Part shown: positions 6,442-13,933 of the stretch, in pieces
Layout of the letters: each line of letters opens with the position of its first letter
Position numbering within the stretch: the stretch's first letter is position 1
Program-made: the position numbers and the translations under genes
Notes under the pieces: model-generated
The model's input: only the letters and a program-made list of their open reading frames with translations
Told to the model about the DNA's origin: nothing
The model's database searches: none
Assembly (NCBI GenBank): GCA_031177735.1
Contig: JAPSKJ010000030.1
Span: 1 to 15,757, forward strand
Direction of reading: 5' to 3'
Source: Nocardioides sp.
GTDB taxonomy: Bacteria; Actinomycetota; Actinomycetes; Propionibacteriales; Nocardioidaceae
Length of the DNA: 15,757 nt

Positions 6442-8742
6442 GTGAATCGACGCATGTCGGGCGTTCTCGGTGTGGCCGCAGCCCTCGGGCTCGCGGCCAC
6501 AGCCGTGCCCGCAGGAACCGCTACCGCGGTGCCCGTCCCGGACGGCGCGGACCCCAGCGCCCACGCCCGCAAGTCGGACGACCGCACCGATCCGCTCGAC
6601 ACCAAGCGTCGGGCGCTGAAGGCCAAGGCCGCCGAGCTGGTCGCGACCGGTCAGAAGAAGGTCCAGGCCAAGGGCGGCGGCAAGGTGGTCAAGGTCGGCG
6701 ACGGCCAGTGGGTGGAGTACGGCACCCAGACCACCGCGCAGCTGCTCACCTTCCTGGTGGACTTCGGCGACCAGGCCGACCCGCGCTTCCCGGAGGCACC
6801 CACGGGGCCGGTGCACAACCAGATCCCGGAGCCGGCCGCCGACGACAACAGCACCTACTGGCAGCCGGACTTCTCCGAGCAGCACTTCGAGGACATGTTC
6901 TTCAACGGCATGCCCGAGCAGGGCGGTGAGTCGTTCAAGCAGCTCTACACCGAGATGTCGAGCGGCCGCTTCGACCTCCAGGGCGACGTGGCCGACTGGG
7001 TCCAGGTCCCGTTCAACGAGGCGTCCTACGGCCAGACCGAGTCCAACGCCGACATGACCCGCTTCGTGCAGGACAGCGCCAACGCGTGGTACGCCGACCA
7101 GCTCGCCTCGGGCAAGACCAAGGCCGAGATCGTGGACTACCTGAAGTCCTTCGACATCTGGGACCGCTACGACATCGACGGCGACGGCAACTACAACGAG
7201 GCCGACGGCTACATCGACCACTTCCAGGCCGTGCACGCCGGTGAGGGCGAGGAGGCCGGCGCGCCCGAGTGGGCGATCTGGTCGCACCGCTGGGCGGTCA
7301 ACCCCAGCGGCCGGGTCGGGCCCTCGGGCTTCCCGAAGGTCGGCGGCATCCAGATCGGCGACACCGACCTGTGGATCCGCGACTACACCACCGAGCCCGA
7401 GAACGGCGGCCTGGGCGTCTTCGCCCACGAGTTCGCCCACGACCTGGGTCTGCCCGACTACTACGACACCGCGGGCGGGGAGAACTCCACCGCCTTCTGG
7501 ACCCTGATGAGCTCCGGCTCCTGGCTCAGCCACGGTGACGGCGCGATCGGTACGACGCCCAACCACATGGGCGCCCACGAGAAGGCGTTCCTCGGCTGGC
7601 TCGACTTCACCACCGTCGCGCCCGGCGCGACGCAGGCGGTCGACCTCGGCCCGAGCTACCACGCGACCAAGAAGCCGCAGGCCGCCATCGTGCAGCTGCC
7701 CGACGGTCAGGAGTTCATCGACGTCTTCGAGCCGCAGGCCGGCAAGTACCTCTACTCCGGCACCGGTGACGACTACGAGGGCACGGCCACCAGCCCCGCC
7801 TTCACCGTCCCCGCGGGCGGAACACTCACCGCGAAGGTGAACTACCAGATCGAGACCGACTGGGACTACGCCTACGTCGAGGTCTCCGACGACGGCGGCG
7901 CCACCTTCGAGCCGGTCGACACCAACCTCTCGACCGACACCAGCCCGTACGGCCAGAACGAGGGCCACGGCATCACCGGGTCGACCGAGGGGGAGTGGGT
8001 CGCGCTGACCGCCGACCTGTCGGCGTACGCCGGCAGCAGCGTCCAGCTGCGCTTCCGCCAGTGGACCGACGGCGCCGCGCACGAGCTCGGCTTCGCGGTC
8101 GACGACATCGCCGTCGGCAGTGCGCTGACCGAGGACGCGGAGGACGTCGCGGGCTGGACCCTCGACGGCTTCCAGGTGATCGCGGACGGCGGCTACTTCA
8201 AGCCCTACACCCACTACTACATCGCCGAGAACCGCAGCTACCGCGGCTACGACGCGGTGCTGGGCCAGGGTCCGTACAACTTCGGCTGGTCGGCCACCGC
8301 GCCCAACACCGTGGAGCACTTCCCCTACCAGGACGGGCTGCTGATCACCTACGTCAACAGCCTCTACGGTGACAACAACGTCAGCGCCCACCCGGGCTTC
8401 GGCGAGGCGCTGCCCGTCGACGCGCGGCCGGCGTCGCTGAGGTGGTCCGACGGCACGGTCGTGCGCAACCGGATCCAGTCCTTCGACTCGACCTTCGGTC
8501 GCCAGGCCACCGACCCGCTCTCGCTGCACCGTGAGGTGGTCGGCGAGGACGGCACGGTCACGATGACCACCCTCGAGGTGCCGTCGCGACCCGCCGTGCC
8601 GGTCTTCGACGACTCCGACCCCGACCGCTACTACGACCCGGCCAACCCGTCGGGGTCGGTCAAGGTCGCCGGCACGGGCACGACCATCGCGGTCACCGGT
8701 GAGAACAAGCAGAAGGGGACGATGACCCTCCAGGTCAACTGA
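6442..8742 (+). CDS. Secreted M6 family (immune inhibitor A-type) zinc metalloprotease
   Basis: The predicted protein has 766 residues. The N-terminus (VNRRMSGVLGVAAALGLAATAVPAGTATA) is a Sec-type signal peptide ending near ATA. A Lys-rich propeptide-like region follows, then the M6 domain from about residue 90. The zinc motif HEFAHDLGLPD supplies ligands His329 and His333, catalytic Glu330, and the further Asp339. Asp-rich DIDGDGNYNEADGYID (244-259) matches the calcium-binding loop seen in M6 enzymes. The region around 445-555 is a beta-sandwich (carbohydrate-binding/MAM-like) module. The C-terminal part has YFKPYTHYYIAENRSYRGYD and PNTVEHFPYQDGLLITYVN, as in InhA-like proteins. The protein has no cysteine. 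Homologues such as Bacillus InhA and Vibrio PrtV degrade host or environmental proteins; here a saprophytic role is more likely. A hairpin terminator follows directly. Confidence 0.95.
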   Translation: MNRRMSGVLGVAAALGLAATAVPAGTATAVPVPDGADPSAHARKSDDRTDPLDTKRRALKAKAAELVATGQKKVQAKGGGKVVKVGDGQWVEYGTQTTAQLLTFLVDFGDQADPRFPEAPTGPVHNQIPEPAADDNSTYWQPDFSEQHFEDMFFNGMPEQGGESFKQLYTEMSSGRFDLQGDVADWVQVPFNEASYGQTESNADMTRFVQDSANAWYADQLASGKTKAEIVDYLKSFDIWDRYDIDGDGNYNEADGYIDHFQAVHAGEGEEAGAPEWAIWSHRWAVNPSGRVGPSGFPKVGGIQIGDTDLWIRDYTTEPENGGLGVFAHEFAHDLGLPDYYDTAGGENSTAFWTLMSSGSWLSHGDGAIGTTPNHMGAHEKAFLGWLDFTTVAPGATQAVDLGPSYHATKKPQAAIVQLPDGQEFIDVFEPQAGKYLYSGTGDDYEGTATSPAFTVPAGGTLTAKVNYQIETDWDYAYVEVSDDGGATFEPVDTNLSTDTSPYGQNEGHGITGSTEGEWVALTADLSAYAGSSVQLRFRQWTDGAAHELGFAVDDIAVGSALTEDAEDVAGWTLDGFQVIADGGYFKPYTHYYIAENRSYRGYDAVLGQGPYNFGWSATAPNTVEHFPYQDGLLITYVNSLYGDNNVSAHPGFGEALPVDARPASLRWSDGTVVRNRIQSFDSTFGRQATDPLSLHREVVGEDGTVTMTTLEVPSRPAVPVFDDSDPDRYYDPANPSGSVKVAGTGTTIAVTGENKQKGTMTLQVN

Positions 8743-8756
8743 CCCTCGCGTCGACC

Positions 8757-8786
8757 AAGGGCCCCGGCACCCGTGCCGGGGCCCTT
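8757..8786 (+). terminator. Perfect 14-bp stem terminator after the M6 protease
   Basis: AAGGGCCCCGGCAC (8757-8770) and its exact reverse complement (8773-8786) flank a two-base CC gap, 14 bases after the protease stop. The outer A-A/T-T pairs give a short T-tract on the 3' side. The tip of the stem must open to form a real loop. Confidence 0.85.
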
Positions 8787-8798
8787 GCTCGTCTGGGC

Positions 8799-8804
8799 TT
8801 AGAT
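8799..8804 (+). promoter_or_regulatory. -10 hexamer TTAGAT of a leaderless promoter (aldo/keto reductase)
   Basis: TTAGAT ends six bases before the ATG at 8811, so transcription would begin at or next to the A of the start codon. No Shine-Dalgarno sequence is present. The -35 region would lie inside the 3' arm of the preceding terminator. Confidence 0.55.
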
Positions 8805-8810
8805 AGCCCC

Positions 8811-9839
8811 ATGGAGCATCGACCGCTGGGGACTGACGGGCCGGACGTGTCCGCGATCGGACTGGGCACGTGGCAGCTGGGCGCCGACTGGGGTGAGGTG
8901 TCGCAGGACGAGGCGCTGGCGGTGCTCGACGCGGCCGTCGAGGGCGGGGTGACGTTCTTCGACACCGCCGACGTGTACGGCGACGGCCGCTCCGAGTCGC
9001 TGATCGGCAGCTTCCTCGCGGGTCGACCCGGTCTCGACGTCACCGTCGCGACCAAGATGGGCCGGCGGATGGAGCAGGTGCCGGACAACTACACGTTGGA
9101 GAACTTCCGCGCCTGGACCGACCGCTCGCGCCGCAACCTGGGCGTGGACACGCTCGACCTGGTGCAGCTGCACTGTCCGCCGAGCGAGGTGATCGAGTCG
9201 CCGGCGACGTACGACATGCTCGACACGCTGGTCGAGGACCAGGTCATTGACGGCTACGGCGTCTCGGTGGAGACCGTCGCCCAGGCGCTGACCGCGATCG
9301 GGTTCCGGCACGGTGGCGCTCGTCCCGGGGTGCGCAGCATCCAGATCATCCTCAACCCCTTCCGGCTCAAGCCGCTCGACGAGGTGCTGCCCGCGGCGCG
9401 TGAGGCCGGCGTCGGCGTCATCGTGCGGGTGCCGCTGGCCAGCGGCCTGCTGAGCGGGCGCTACGACGAGGCGACGACCTTCGCGCCCGACGACCACCGC
9501 ACCTACAACCGCCACGGCGAGGCGTTCGACCAGGGGGAGACGTTCTCCGGCGTCGACTACCCGACGGGTGTGGCCGCGGCGCGGGAGTGGACCGCGCTGG
9601 TGGCCGAGCACGACGTGCTGCTGCCCGACGGCACCCCCGCCTCCCCGGCGCAGGTCGCGATCGCCTGGTGTGCCCAGCAGCCCGGTGTGACCACCGTGAT
9701 CCCGGGCGCCCGCAGCGTCGAGCAAGCGGCGGCCAACGCCCTGGCAGGGGAGCTCGACGCTCTGCCGGAGCCGCTGCTGGAGGGTGTTCGTCGCATCTAC
9801 GACACCCATCTGAGGGAGTCCGTTCACCCGCGTTGGTGA
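8811..9839 (+). CDS. Aldo/keto reductase
   Basis: This 342-residue cytoplasmic oxidoreductase has the complete aldo/keto reductase tetrad: Asp51 and Tyr56 in FFDTADVYG (49-57), Lys82 in TKMG, and His121 in LVQLHCPP. The TIM-barrel pattern is intact, with IGLGTWQLG near the start. The C-terminal NADP-binding part contains VPLASGLLSGRY, SPAQVAIAWCAQQPGVTTVIPGARSVEQAAANA. The family reduces aldehydes or ketones, or oxidises sugars and alcohols, with NADP(H). The substrate is not predictable from sequence. The start at 8811 is well supported by the barrel's first strand and by a -10 hexamer placed for leaderless transcription. It is separated from the protease by a strong terminator, so it is probably its own unit. 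A hairpin follows at 9849-9868. Confidence 0.95.
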   Translation: MEHRPLGTDGPDVSAIGLGTWQLGADWGEVSQDEALAVLDAAVEGGVTFFDTADVYGDGRSESLIGSFLAGRPGLDVTVATKMGRRMEQVPDNYTLENFRAWTDRSRRNLGVDTLDLVQLHCPPSEVIESPATYDMLDTLVEDQVIDGYGVSVETVAQALTAIGFRHGGARPGVRSIQIILNPFRLKPLDEVLPAAREAGVGVIVRVPLASGLLSGRYDEATTFAPDDHRTYNRHGEAFDQGETFSGVDYPTGVAAAREWTALVAEHDVLLPDGTPASPAQVAIAWCAQQPGVTTVIPGARSVEQAAANALAGELDALPEPLLEGVRRIYDTHLRESVHPRW

Positions 9840-9848
9840 GGGTGCGCT

Positions 9849-9868
9849 GTCGACCGGGGGCGGTCGAC
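9849..9868. terminator. Candidate terminator or operator: 8-bp inverted repeat after the aldo/keto reductase
   Basis: GTCGACCG (9849-9856) and CGGTCGAC (9861-9868) are perfect inverted arms around GGGG, nine bases after the aldo/keto reductase stop. The stem and tetraloop geometry fit a terminator without a U-tract. The dyad could also be a protein site ahead of the next gene. Confidence 0.45.
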
Positions 9869-9903
9869 CGCCCGCAGATCGCCACGATGGTGTTCCGCAC
9901 CCC

Positions 9904-9934
9904 TGGACGGGGAGCCCACCCGACGACATAGAGT
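9904..9934 (+). promoter_or_regulatory. Possible promoter for the secreted Ig-like protein
   Basis: TGGACG (9904-9909, one mismatch to TTGACG) is followed after 19 bases by TAGAGT (9929-9934), which fits TAnnnT. Transcription would start near 9941, leaving GAGGGAG (9948-9954) in the leader. This argues for the GTG at 9957 rather than the in-frame GTG at 9933. Confidence 0.35.
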
Positions 9935-9956
9935 GACCAGGAAGCGCGAGGGAGCA

Positions 9957-11279
9957 GTGTTGAACAGGTCTGTGCGACGAGTCGTCGGTGTGGTGACGGC
10001 GGCGGTAGCGGTCGCGGCCGGATGGTCGCCCGCGGCGCCCGCGCGCGCGGCCGCGGGTGGCGGCTCCACCGTGGTGGTGCACGGCACCGACTTCCCGGGC
10101 AGCAAGGCTGCCAACCTCTCCTTCGTCGGCTGCCAGTCGCTGATGGGCCGCACCCCCGAGACGGTGCAGTCCTACGTCGGCTTCGGCCCCGCAAACCCGC
10201 CGGCGGGCGAGCGCAGCCAGGGCTTCGACCTGGCCGGCGGCAACGCCGTCGGCTCCCTGCACTACGTCGAGTCGCTGGCCGCCACCACCGTCGCGTCGGT
10301 GTCCGTGATCGCGCCCCAGGGCACCACCGGTGTCGCCTACGTCGGCTTCCAGGAGGCAGCGCAGAAGGGCTCGACCTTGATGTGGTTCGGCCGCGCGCCG
10401 CTGACCGTCGGCGCCGGGGGCTGGCAGAACGTGAACGCGACCGCGCTCTCCTACACCTGGAGCGTCATCGACACCCGCACCGGCGCCAGCCTCGCCTACG
10501 ACCCCGCGCTCGGGGCCACCGGACTCTCCACCATCGGGCCGTTCCTCGCCGGCCACGGTGGCGACGGTCCGGCGGTGTTCGCGGTGGGCTTCGGCTGCGA
10601 CGGCGCCGAGTTCAACATCGACCGGTTCCGCATCGGCGGCCCCGCCGGCGTGACCACCTACGACCTCGAGGGCCTGACCACCTCGCTGGACATCTCCGGC
10701 TCCGCGACCTCGGTCGAGGCGGGCAAGCCGGTGACTCTCACCGCGAGGCTGCGCGACCAGGCCGGTGAGCGCGTCCCCGGCGCCATGGTGGTGCTGGAGT
10801 CGCGGCCGGCCGGAGCGGCGCAGTTCCACACCGAGGCGGTGCTCCCCGCGTCAGCCGAGGACCCGTCGGTGCGGGTCAAGCCGGAGAAGGACACCGTCTA
10901 CCGGTTCCGCTTCGCCGACCGGCCGTTGGCCGAGGGCAGCGTCTCCGCCGCGTACGCCGTCACCGTGACCGAGCCCGGCCAGGAGCCGTCGCCCGAGCCG
11001 ACCAAGGGCCCGAAGCCCTCGGAGGAGCCGAAGCCGTCGCAGGGGCCGTCCCCGTCGCAGGACCCGTCCCAGGTGGTGCCGTCGAAGGGCTCCGAGACGG
11101 CCTCGCCGGGCGGCTCGACCGGCACGTCCACCGAGCAGGACGGCGCAGGCGCGTCCCCCGAGCCGAAGGACGGCACGGCCGGCACGACCACCGAGGGCGC
11201 CTCCCCGGCGCCGGAGCAGGCGGGCGGCTCCAGCAGCGATCAGCCGGCGCCGACGCCGAGCGCGTCGCCCGCGGGCTGA
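9957..11279 (+). CDS. Secreted protein of unknown function: novel N-terminal domain, Ig-like domain, Pro/Ser/Glu-rich tail
   Basis: The predicted protein has 440 residues. It opens with a signal peptide (RSVRRVVGVVTAAVAVAAGWSPAAPARA) and a likely cleavage after ARA near residue 31. Residues ~37-240 are a Gly/Thr-rich beta domain I do not recognise. It contains only two cysteines, Cys59 (FVGCQSL) and Cys214 (GFGCDGAE), which could pair after export. Residues ~243-337 read as an Ig-like/bacterial surface domain (SVEAGKPVTLTARLRDQAGERVPGAMVVLESRP ... YRFRFADRPLAEGSVSAAYAVTVTE). The final ~100 residues are Pro/Ser/Glu/Lys then Gly/Thr/Ser-rich, resembling a cell-wall-spanning linker. No LPxTG, lipobox or C-terminal membrane segment follows, so attachment is unclear. 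The start could be TTG at 9960, three bases on. It is convergent with the glycogen synthase gene, 30 bp away. Confidence 0.8.
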   Translation: MLNRSVRRVVGVVTAAVAVAAGWSPAAPARAAAGGGSTVVVHGTDFPGSKAANLSFVGCQSLMGRTPETVQSYVGFGPANPPAGERSQGFDLAGGNAVGSLHYVESLAATTVASVSVIAPQGTTGVAYVGFQEAAQKGSTLMWFGRAPLTVGAGGWQNVNATALSYTWSVIDTRTGASLAYDPALGATGLSTIGPFLAGHGGDGPAVFAVGFGCDGAEFNIDRFRIGGPAGVTTYDLEGLTTSLDISGSATSVEAGKPVTLTARLRDQAGERVPGAMVVLESRPAGAAQFHTEAVLPASAEDPSVRVKPEKDTVYRFRFADRPLAEGSVSAAYAVTVTEPGQEPSPEPTKGPKPSEEPKPSQGPSPSQDPSQVVPSKGSETASPGGSTGTSTEQDGAGASPEPKDGTAGTTTEGASPAPEQAGGSSSDQPAPTPSASPAG

Positions 11280-11292
11280 CCCGCCCGGCCGA

Positions 11293-11326
11293 ACTCCTCG
11301 CCGCCCCCGCTACAGCACCGAGGAGT
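11293..11326. terminator. Candidate bidirectional terminator between convergent genes
   Basis: ACTCCTCG (11293-11300) and CGAGGAGT (11319-11326) are perfect 8-bp inverted arms with an 18-base loop. The structure spans the 30-bp gap and the last codons of the minus-strand synthase gene. Function is inferred from position. Confidence 0.35.
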
Positions 11327-12512
11327 AGACCTCCAGGGTCCGCTCGGCGATCGTGGTCCAGCTGAACGACTCGATGGCGCGCTGGCGGCCGGCACGGCCC
11401 ATCTCGCGGGCGCGGTCAGGGTCGGCCAGGGCCTGCTGCAGCGCGGCGGCGAAGTCGGCGGCGTAGCGCTCGGGGTCCAGCGGCGTGCCGGTGCCGTCGG
11501 CCGCCTGCTCGATCGGCACCAGCAGCCCGGTCTGGCCGTCGACGACGACCTCCGGGATGCCGCCGGTGGCGGTGGCGACGACCGCGGTCTCGCAGGCCAT
11601 CGCCTCGAGGTTGACGATGCCGAGCGGCTCGTAGATCGACGGGCAGGCGAAGACGGTGGCCGCCGAGAGCAGCGCGATCACGTCCTGCCGCGGGAGCATC
11701 TCGCGGATCCAGACCACGCCGTCCCGGGTGGCGCGCAGGTTGTCGACCAGGCCGGTGACCTCCGCTTCGATCGCGGCGGTGTCGGGGGCGCCGGCGCACA
11801 GCACGATCTGCACGTCCGGCGGCAGGTCGGCCACGGCGCGCAGGAAGTGCGGCAGGCCCTTCTGGCGAGTGATCCGGCCGACGAAGACCACCGAGCGCCG
11901 GTCGGGGTCCACCCCGAGGGAGCGGACCCGGTCGGGGTGGGTGGCGGGGGCCCATACGCCGGTGTCGATGCCGTTGTGGACCACGTGCACCCGGTCGGGG
12001 TCGATGGTGGGGTAGCAGCGCAGCACGTCCTCGCGCATCGCCGCCGACACCGCCACGACGGCGGCCGCGTGCTCGTAGGCCGACTTCTCGGCCCAGCGGC
12101 TGACGGCGTACCCACCCCCGAGCTGCTCGGCCTTCCACGGCCGCAGCGGCTCCAGCGAGTGGGCGGTGAGCACGTGCGGGATGTCGTAGAGCAGGCTCGC
12201 GAGGTGGCCGCCGAGGTTGGCGTACCAGGTGTGCGAGTGGACCAGGTCGGCCCCGGCGCAGGCGGCCGCCATGGTCAGGTCGATGCCGAGGGTCTTCAGC
12301 GCGGGGTTGGCGCCGGCGAGCTCGGTCAGGTCGGGGTAGGCGTGGGTGCCGGCCTCACCACGGGGGGCGCCGAACGCGCGCACCACCGTGTCGAACGGCT
12401 CGGGCCCACGAGATGGCAGCTGCCGCAGGGCGCGAACCAGCTCGGCGACGTGGACGCCGGCGCCGCCGTAGATCTCGGGTGGGTACTCCTTGGTCAACAC
12501 GTCGACTCGCAC
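11310..12512 (-). CDS. glgA: GT4 glycogen synthase / alpha-maltose-1-phosphate synthase (GlgM type)
   Basis: The protein has 400 residues. The N-terminal domain has TKEYPPEIYGGAGVHVAEL (7-25) and HSHTWYANLGGHLA (92-105). The C-terminal Rossmann domain has VHNGID (178-183), GRITRQKG with Arg213 and Lys218 (212-219), and YEPLGIVNLEA with the E-x7-E pair Glu295/Glu303. This is a GT-B retaining glucosyltransferase of family GT4, shorter than the ~477-residue GT5 GlgA. In mycobacteria the orthologous position, divergent from glgC (Rv1212c-Rv1213), encodes GlgM, which makes alpha-maltose-1-phosphate from ADP-glucose for the GlgE pathway; that assignment is plausible here by homology and context. 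The GTG at 12512 begins the conserved MRVDVLTKEYPPE. It has no ribosome binding site, but TACGTT is placed for leaderless transcription. Confidence 0.93.
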   Translation of the reverse strand: MRVDVLTKEYPPEIYGGAGVHVAELVRALRQLPSRGPEPFDTVVRAFGAPRGEAGTHAYPDLTELAGANPALKTLGIDLTMAAACAGADLVHSHTWYANLGGHLASLLYDIPHVLTAHSLEPLRPWKAEQLGGGYAVSRWAEKSAYEHAAAVVAVSAAMREDVLRCYPTIDPDRVHVVHNGIDTGVWAPATHPDRVRSLGVDPDRRSVVFVGRITRQKGLPHFLRAVADLPPDVQIVLCAGAPDTAAIEAEVTGLVDNLRATRDGVVWIREMLPRQDVIALLSAATVFACPSIYEPLGIVNLEAMACETAVVATATGGIPEVVVDGQTGLLVPIEQAADGTGTPLDPERYAADFAAALQQALADPDRAREMGRAGRQRAIESFSWTTIAERTLEVYSSVL

Positions 12513-12518
12513 GGCATG

Positions 12519-12524
12519 AACGTA
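12519..12524 (-). promoter_or_regulatory. -10 hexamer TACGTT of a leaderless promoter (glycogen synthase)
   Basis: On the minus strand TACGTT ends six bases before the GTG at 12512, placing the transcription start at the start codon. No Shine-Dalgarno sequence is present. Confidence 0.55.
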
Positions 12525-12572
12525 CCCGTTCCAATTCGGTTCGGGCGCCTGGCGGCGACACACTCGAGACCT

Positions 12573-12578
12573 TAGGTT
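12573..12578 (+). promoter_or_regulatory. -10 hexamer TAGGTT of a leaderless promoter (glgC)
   Basis: TAGGTT ends seven bases before the ATG at 12586, with no Shine-Dalgarno sequence. It faces away from the synthase -10 element; the two hexamers are separated by 48 bp. Confidence 0.6.
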
Positions 12579-12585
12579 GGCTTCT

Positions 12586-13833
12586 ATGGTGGTGCCGCTT
12601 CGCAAGAACGTCCTGGCGATCGTGCTCGCGGGCGGTGAGGGCAAGCGGTTGATGCCGCTGACCGCCGACCGGGCCAAGCCCGCGGTGCCGTTCGCCGGGA
12701 TCTACCGGCTGATCGACTTCGCCCTGTCCAACGTCGTCAACAGCGGCATCCTCCAGGTCGTCGTGCTCACCCAGTACAAGTCGCACTCGCTGGACCGTCA
12801 CATCACCCAGACCTGGCGGATGTCGACGATGCTGGGCAACTACGTCACGCCGGTGCCGGCGCAGCAGCGCCTCGGCAAGCGGTGGTACCTCGGCTCGGCC
12901 GACGCGATCTTCCAGTCGCTCAACGCGATCAGCGACGAGCGGCCCGACATCGTGGTCGTGGTCGGTGCGGACCACGTCTACCGGATGGACTTCGCCCAGA
13001 TGATCGAGCAGCACGTCGAGAGCGGGGCGCCCTGCACCGTCGCCGCGATCCGGCAGCCGATGTCGATGGCCGACCAGTTCGGGATCATCGAGGTCGACCC
13101 GAGTGACCCCAGGCGGATCCGGCAGTTCGTGGAGAAGCCGTCCGACGCCACTCCCTACGGTCTGCCGGACAGCCCTGGCGAGGTGCTGGCCTCGATGGGC
13201 AACTACGTCTTCGACGCCGATGCGCTGGTGGAGGCGGTCACCCGCGACGCCGACGAGATCGGCTCCAAGCACGACATGGGCGGCGACATCGTGCCGGCGT
13301 TCGTGCGGCGCAGCCAGGCGGCCGTCTACGACTACAAGGACAACGAGGTGCCCGGCGCCAACGACCGCGACCGTGGCTACTGGCGTGACGTCGGGACGCT
13401 GCGGTCCTACTACGACGCCCACATGGACGTCGTCTCGCCGCTGCCGGTCTTCAACCTCTACAACTTCGAGTGGCCGATCTTCACCTCCTTCGGGCCGCAG
13501 CCGCCCGCGAAGGTGGTGCACGCCGACGCGGTGGCGACCGTGGACGAGGCGGTGCTCTCACCCGGAGTCGTGGTGGCCGGTGCCACGGTGACCCGGTCGG
13601 TGCTCTCGCCCGGCGTCCACGCGGGCAGCGGGGCGCTGGTGGAGGGGGCGGTGCTGATGAACAACGTGGCGGTGGGTGCGGGTGCGGTGATCCGCAACGC
13701 CATCGTGGACAAGAACGTCGTCGTCCCGCCCGGCTGCCGGATCGGGGTCGACCCGGAGGAGGATCGGGCCCGCGGGTTCGTCGTCGAGGACGGGCTGACC
13801 GTGCTCGGCAAGGACCAGCCGTTCCGCGCCTGA
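12586..13833 (+). CDS. glgC: Glucose-1-phosphate adenylyltransferase (ADP-glucose pyrophosphorylase)
   Basis: The protein has 415 residues. It makes ADP-glucose and pyrophosphate from ATP and glucose-1-phosphate, the committed step of glycogen and alpha-glucan synthesis. The nucleotidyltransferase domain has AGGEGKRLMPLT (15-26), RAKPAVPFAG (29-38), WYLGSADAIFQ (100-110), GADHVYRMD (127-135), FVEKP (181-185), SKHDMGGDI (227-235), and GYWRDVGT (264-271). The C-terminal left-handed beta-helix shows hexapeptide-like turns (VLSPGVVVAGATVTRSVLSPGVHAGSGALVEGAVLMNNVAVGAGAVIRNAIVDKNVVV). The length matches the family. The start is ATG 12586; GTG codons at 12589 and 12592 are less favoured because of the promoter spacing. 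It is divergent from the glycogen synthase gene, sharing a 73-bp region. Allosteric control by sugar phosphates is known for the family but not visible here. Confidence 0.97.
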   Translation: MVVPLRKNVLAIVLAGGEGKRLMPLTADRAKPAVPFAGIYRLIDFALSNVVNSGILQVVVLTQYKSHSLDRHITQTWRMSTMLGNYVTPVPAQQRLGKRWYLGSADAIFQSLNAISDERPDIVVVVGADHVYRMDFAQMIEQHVESGAPCTVAAIRQPMSMADQFGIIEVDPSDPRRIRQFVEKPSDATPYGLPDSPGEVLASMGNYVFDADALVEAVTRDADEIGSKHDMGGDIVPAFVRRSQAAVYDYKDNEVPGANDRDRGYWRDVGTLRSYYDAHMDVVSPLPVFNLYNFEWPIFTSFGPQPPAKVVHADAVATVDEAVLSPGVVVAGATVTRSVLSPGVHAGSGALVEGAVLMNNVAVGAGAVIRNAIVDKNVVVPPGCRIGVDPEEDRARGFVVEDGLTVLGKDQPFRA

Positions 13834-13875
13834 GCCGGCCTCCGACGCGCGCTGACGGCGCGGCACGACCGACAC

Positions 13876-13891
13876 GCCGGTCCAGACCGGC
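13876..13891 (+). terminator. Candidate terminator hairpin after glgC
   Basis: GCCGGTC (13876-13882) and GACCGGC (13885-13891) are perfect 7-bp arms around CA, 42 bases after the glgC stop and ahead of the next gene's promoter. There is no U-tract. It could instead be an operator of the next gene. Confidence 0.4.
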
Positions 13892-13920
13892 AACCTCCCC
13901 GGATCTTTGGGCGTCTTCCT

Positions 13921-13926
13921 TACCGT
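13921..13926 (+). promoter_or_regulatory. -10 hexamer TACCGT of a leaderless promoter (phosphodiester glycosidase gene)
   Basis: TACCGT ends seven bases before the GTG at 13934, and no Shine-Dalgarno sequence precedes any candidate start. This favours GTG 13934 over TTG 13907, GTG 13925 (within the hexamer), or ATG 13940. Confidence 0.5.
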
Positions 13927-13933
13927 GTTAGCC

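Noticed and set aside
5614..8529. A 971-codon minus-strand open frame antisense to the M6 protease
   Set aside because: It is an antisense shadow of high-GC coding sequence. Its product is Val/Gly/Arg/Asp-rich low complexity, it crosses the DUF1800 start and the intergenic region, and the plus-strand protein carries clear motifs.
8799..10829. A 676-codon minus-strand open frame antisense to the aldo/keto reductase and Ig-like genes
   Set aside because: It spans two well-supported plus-strand genes and their spacer and has shadow composition.
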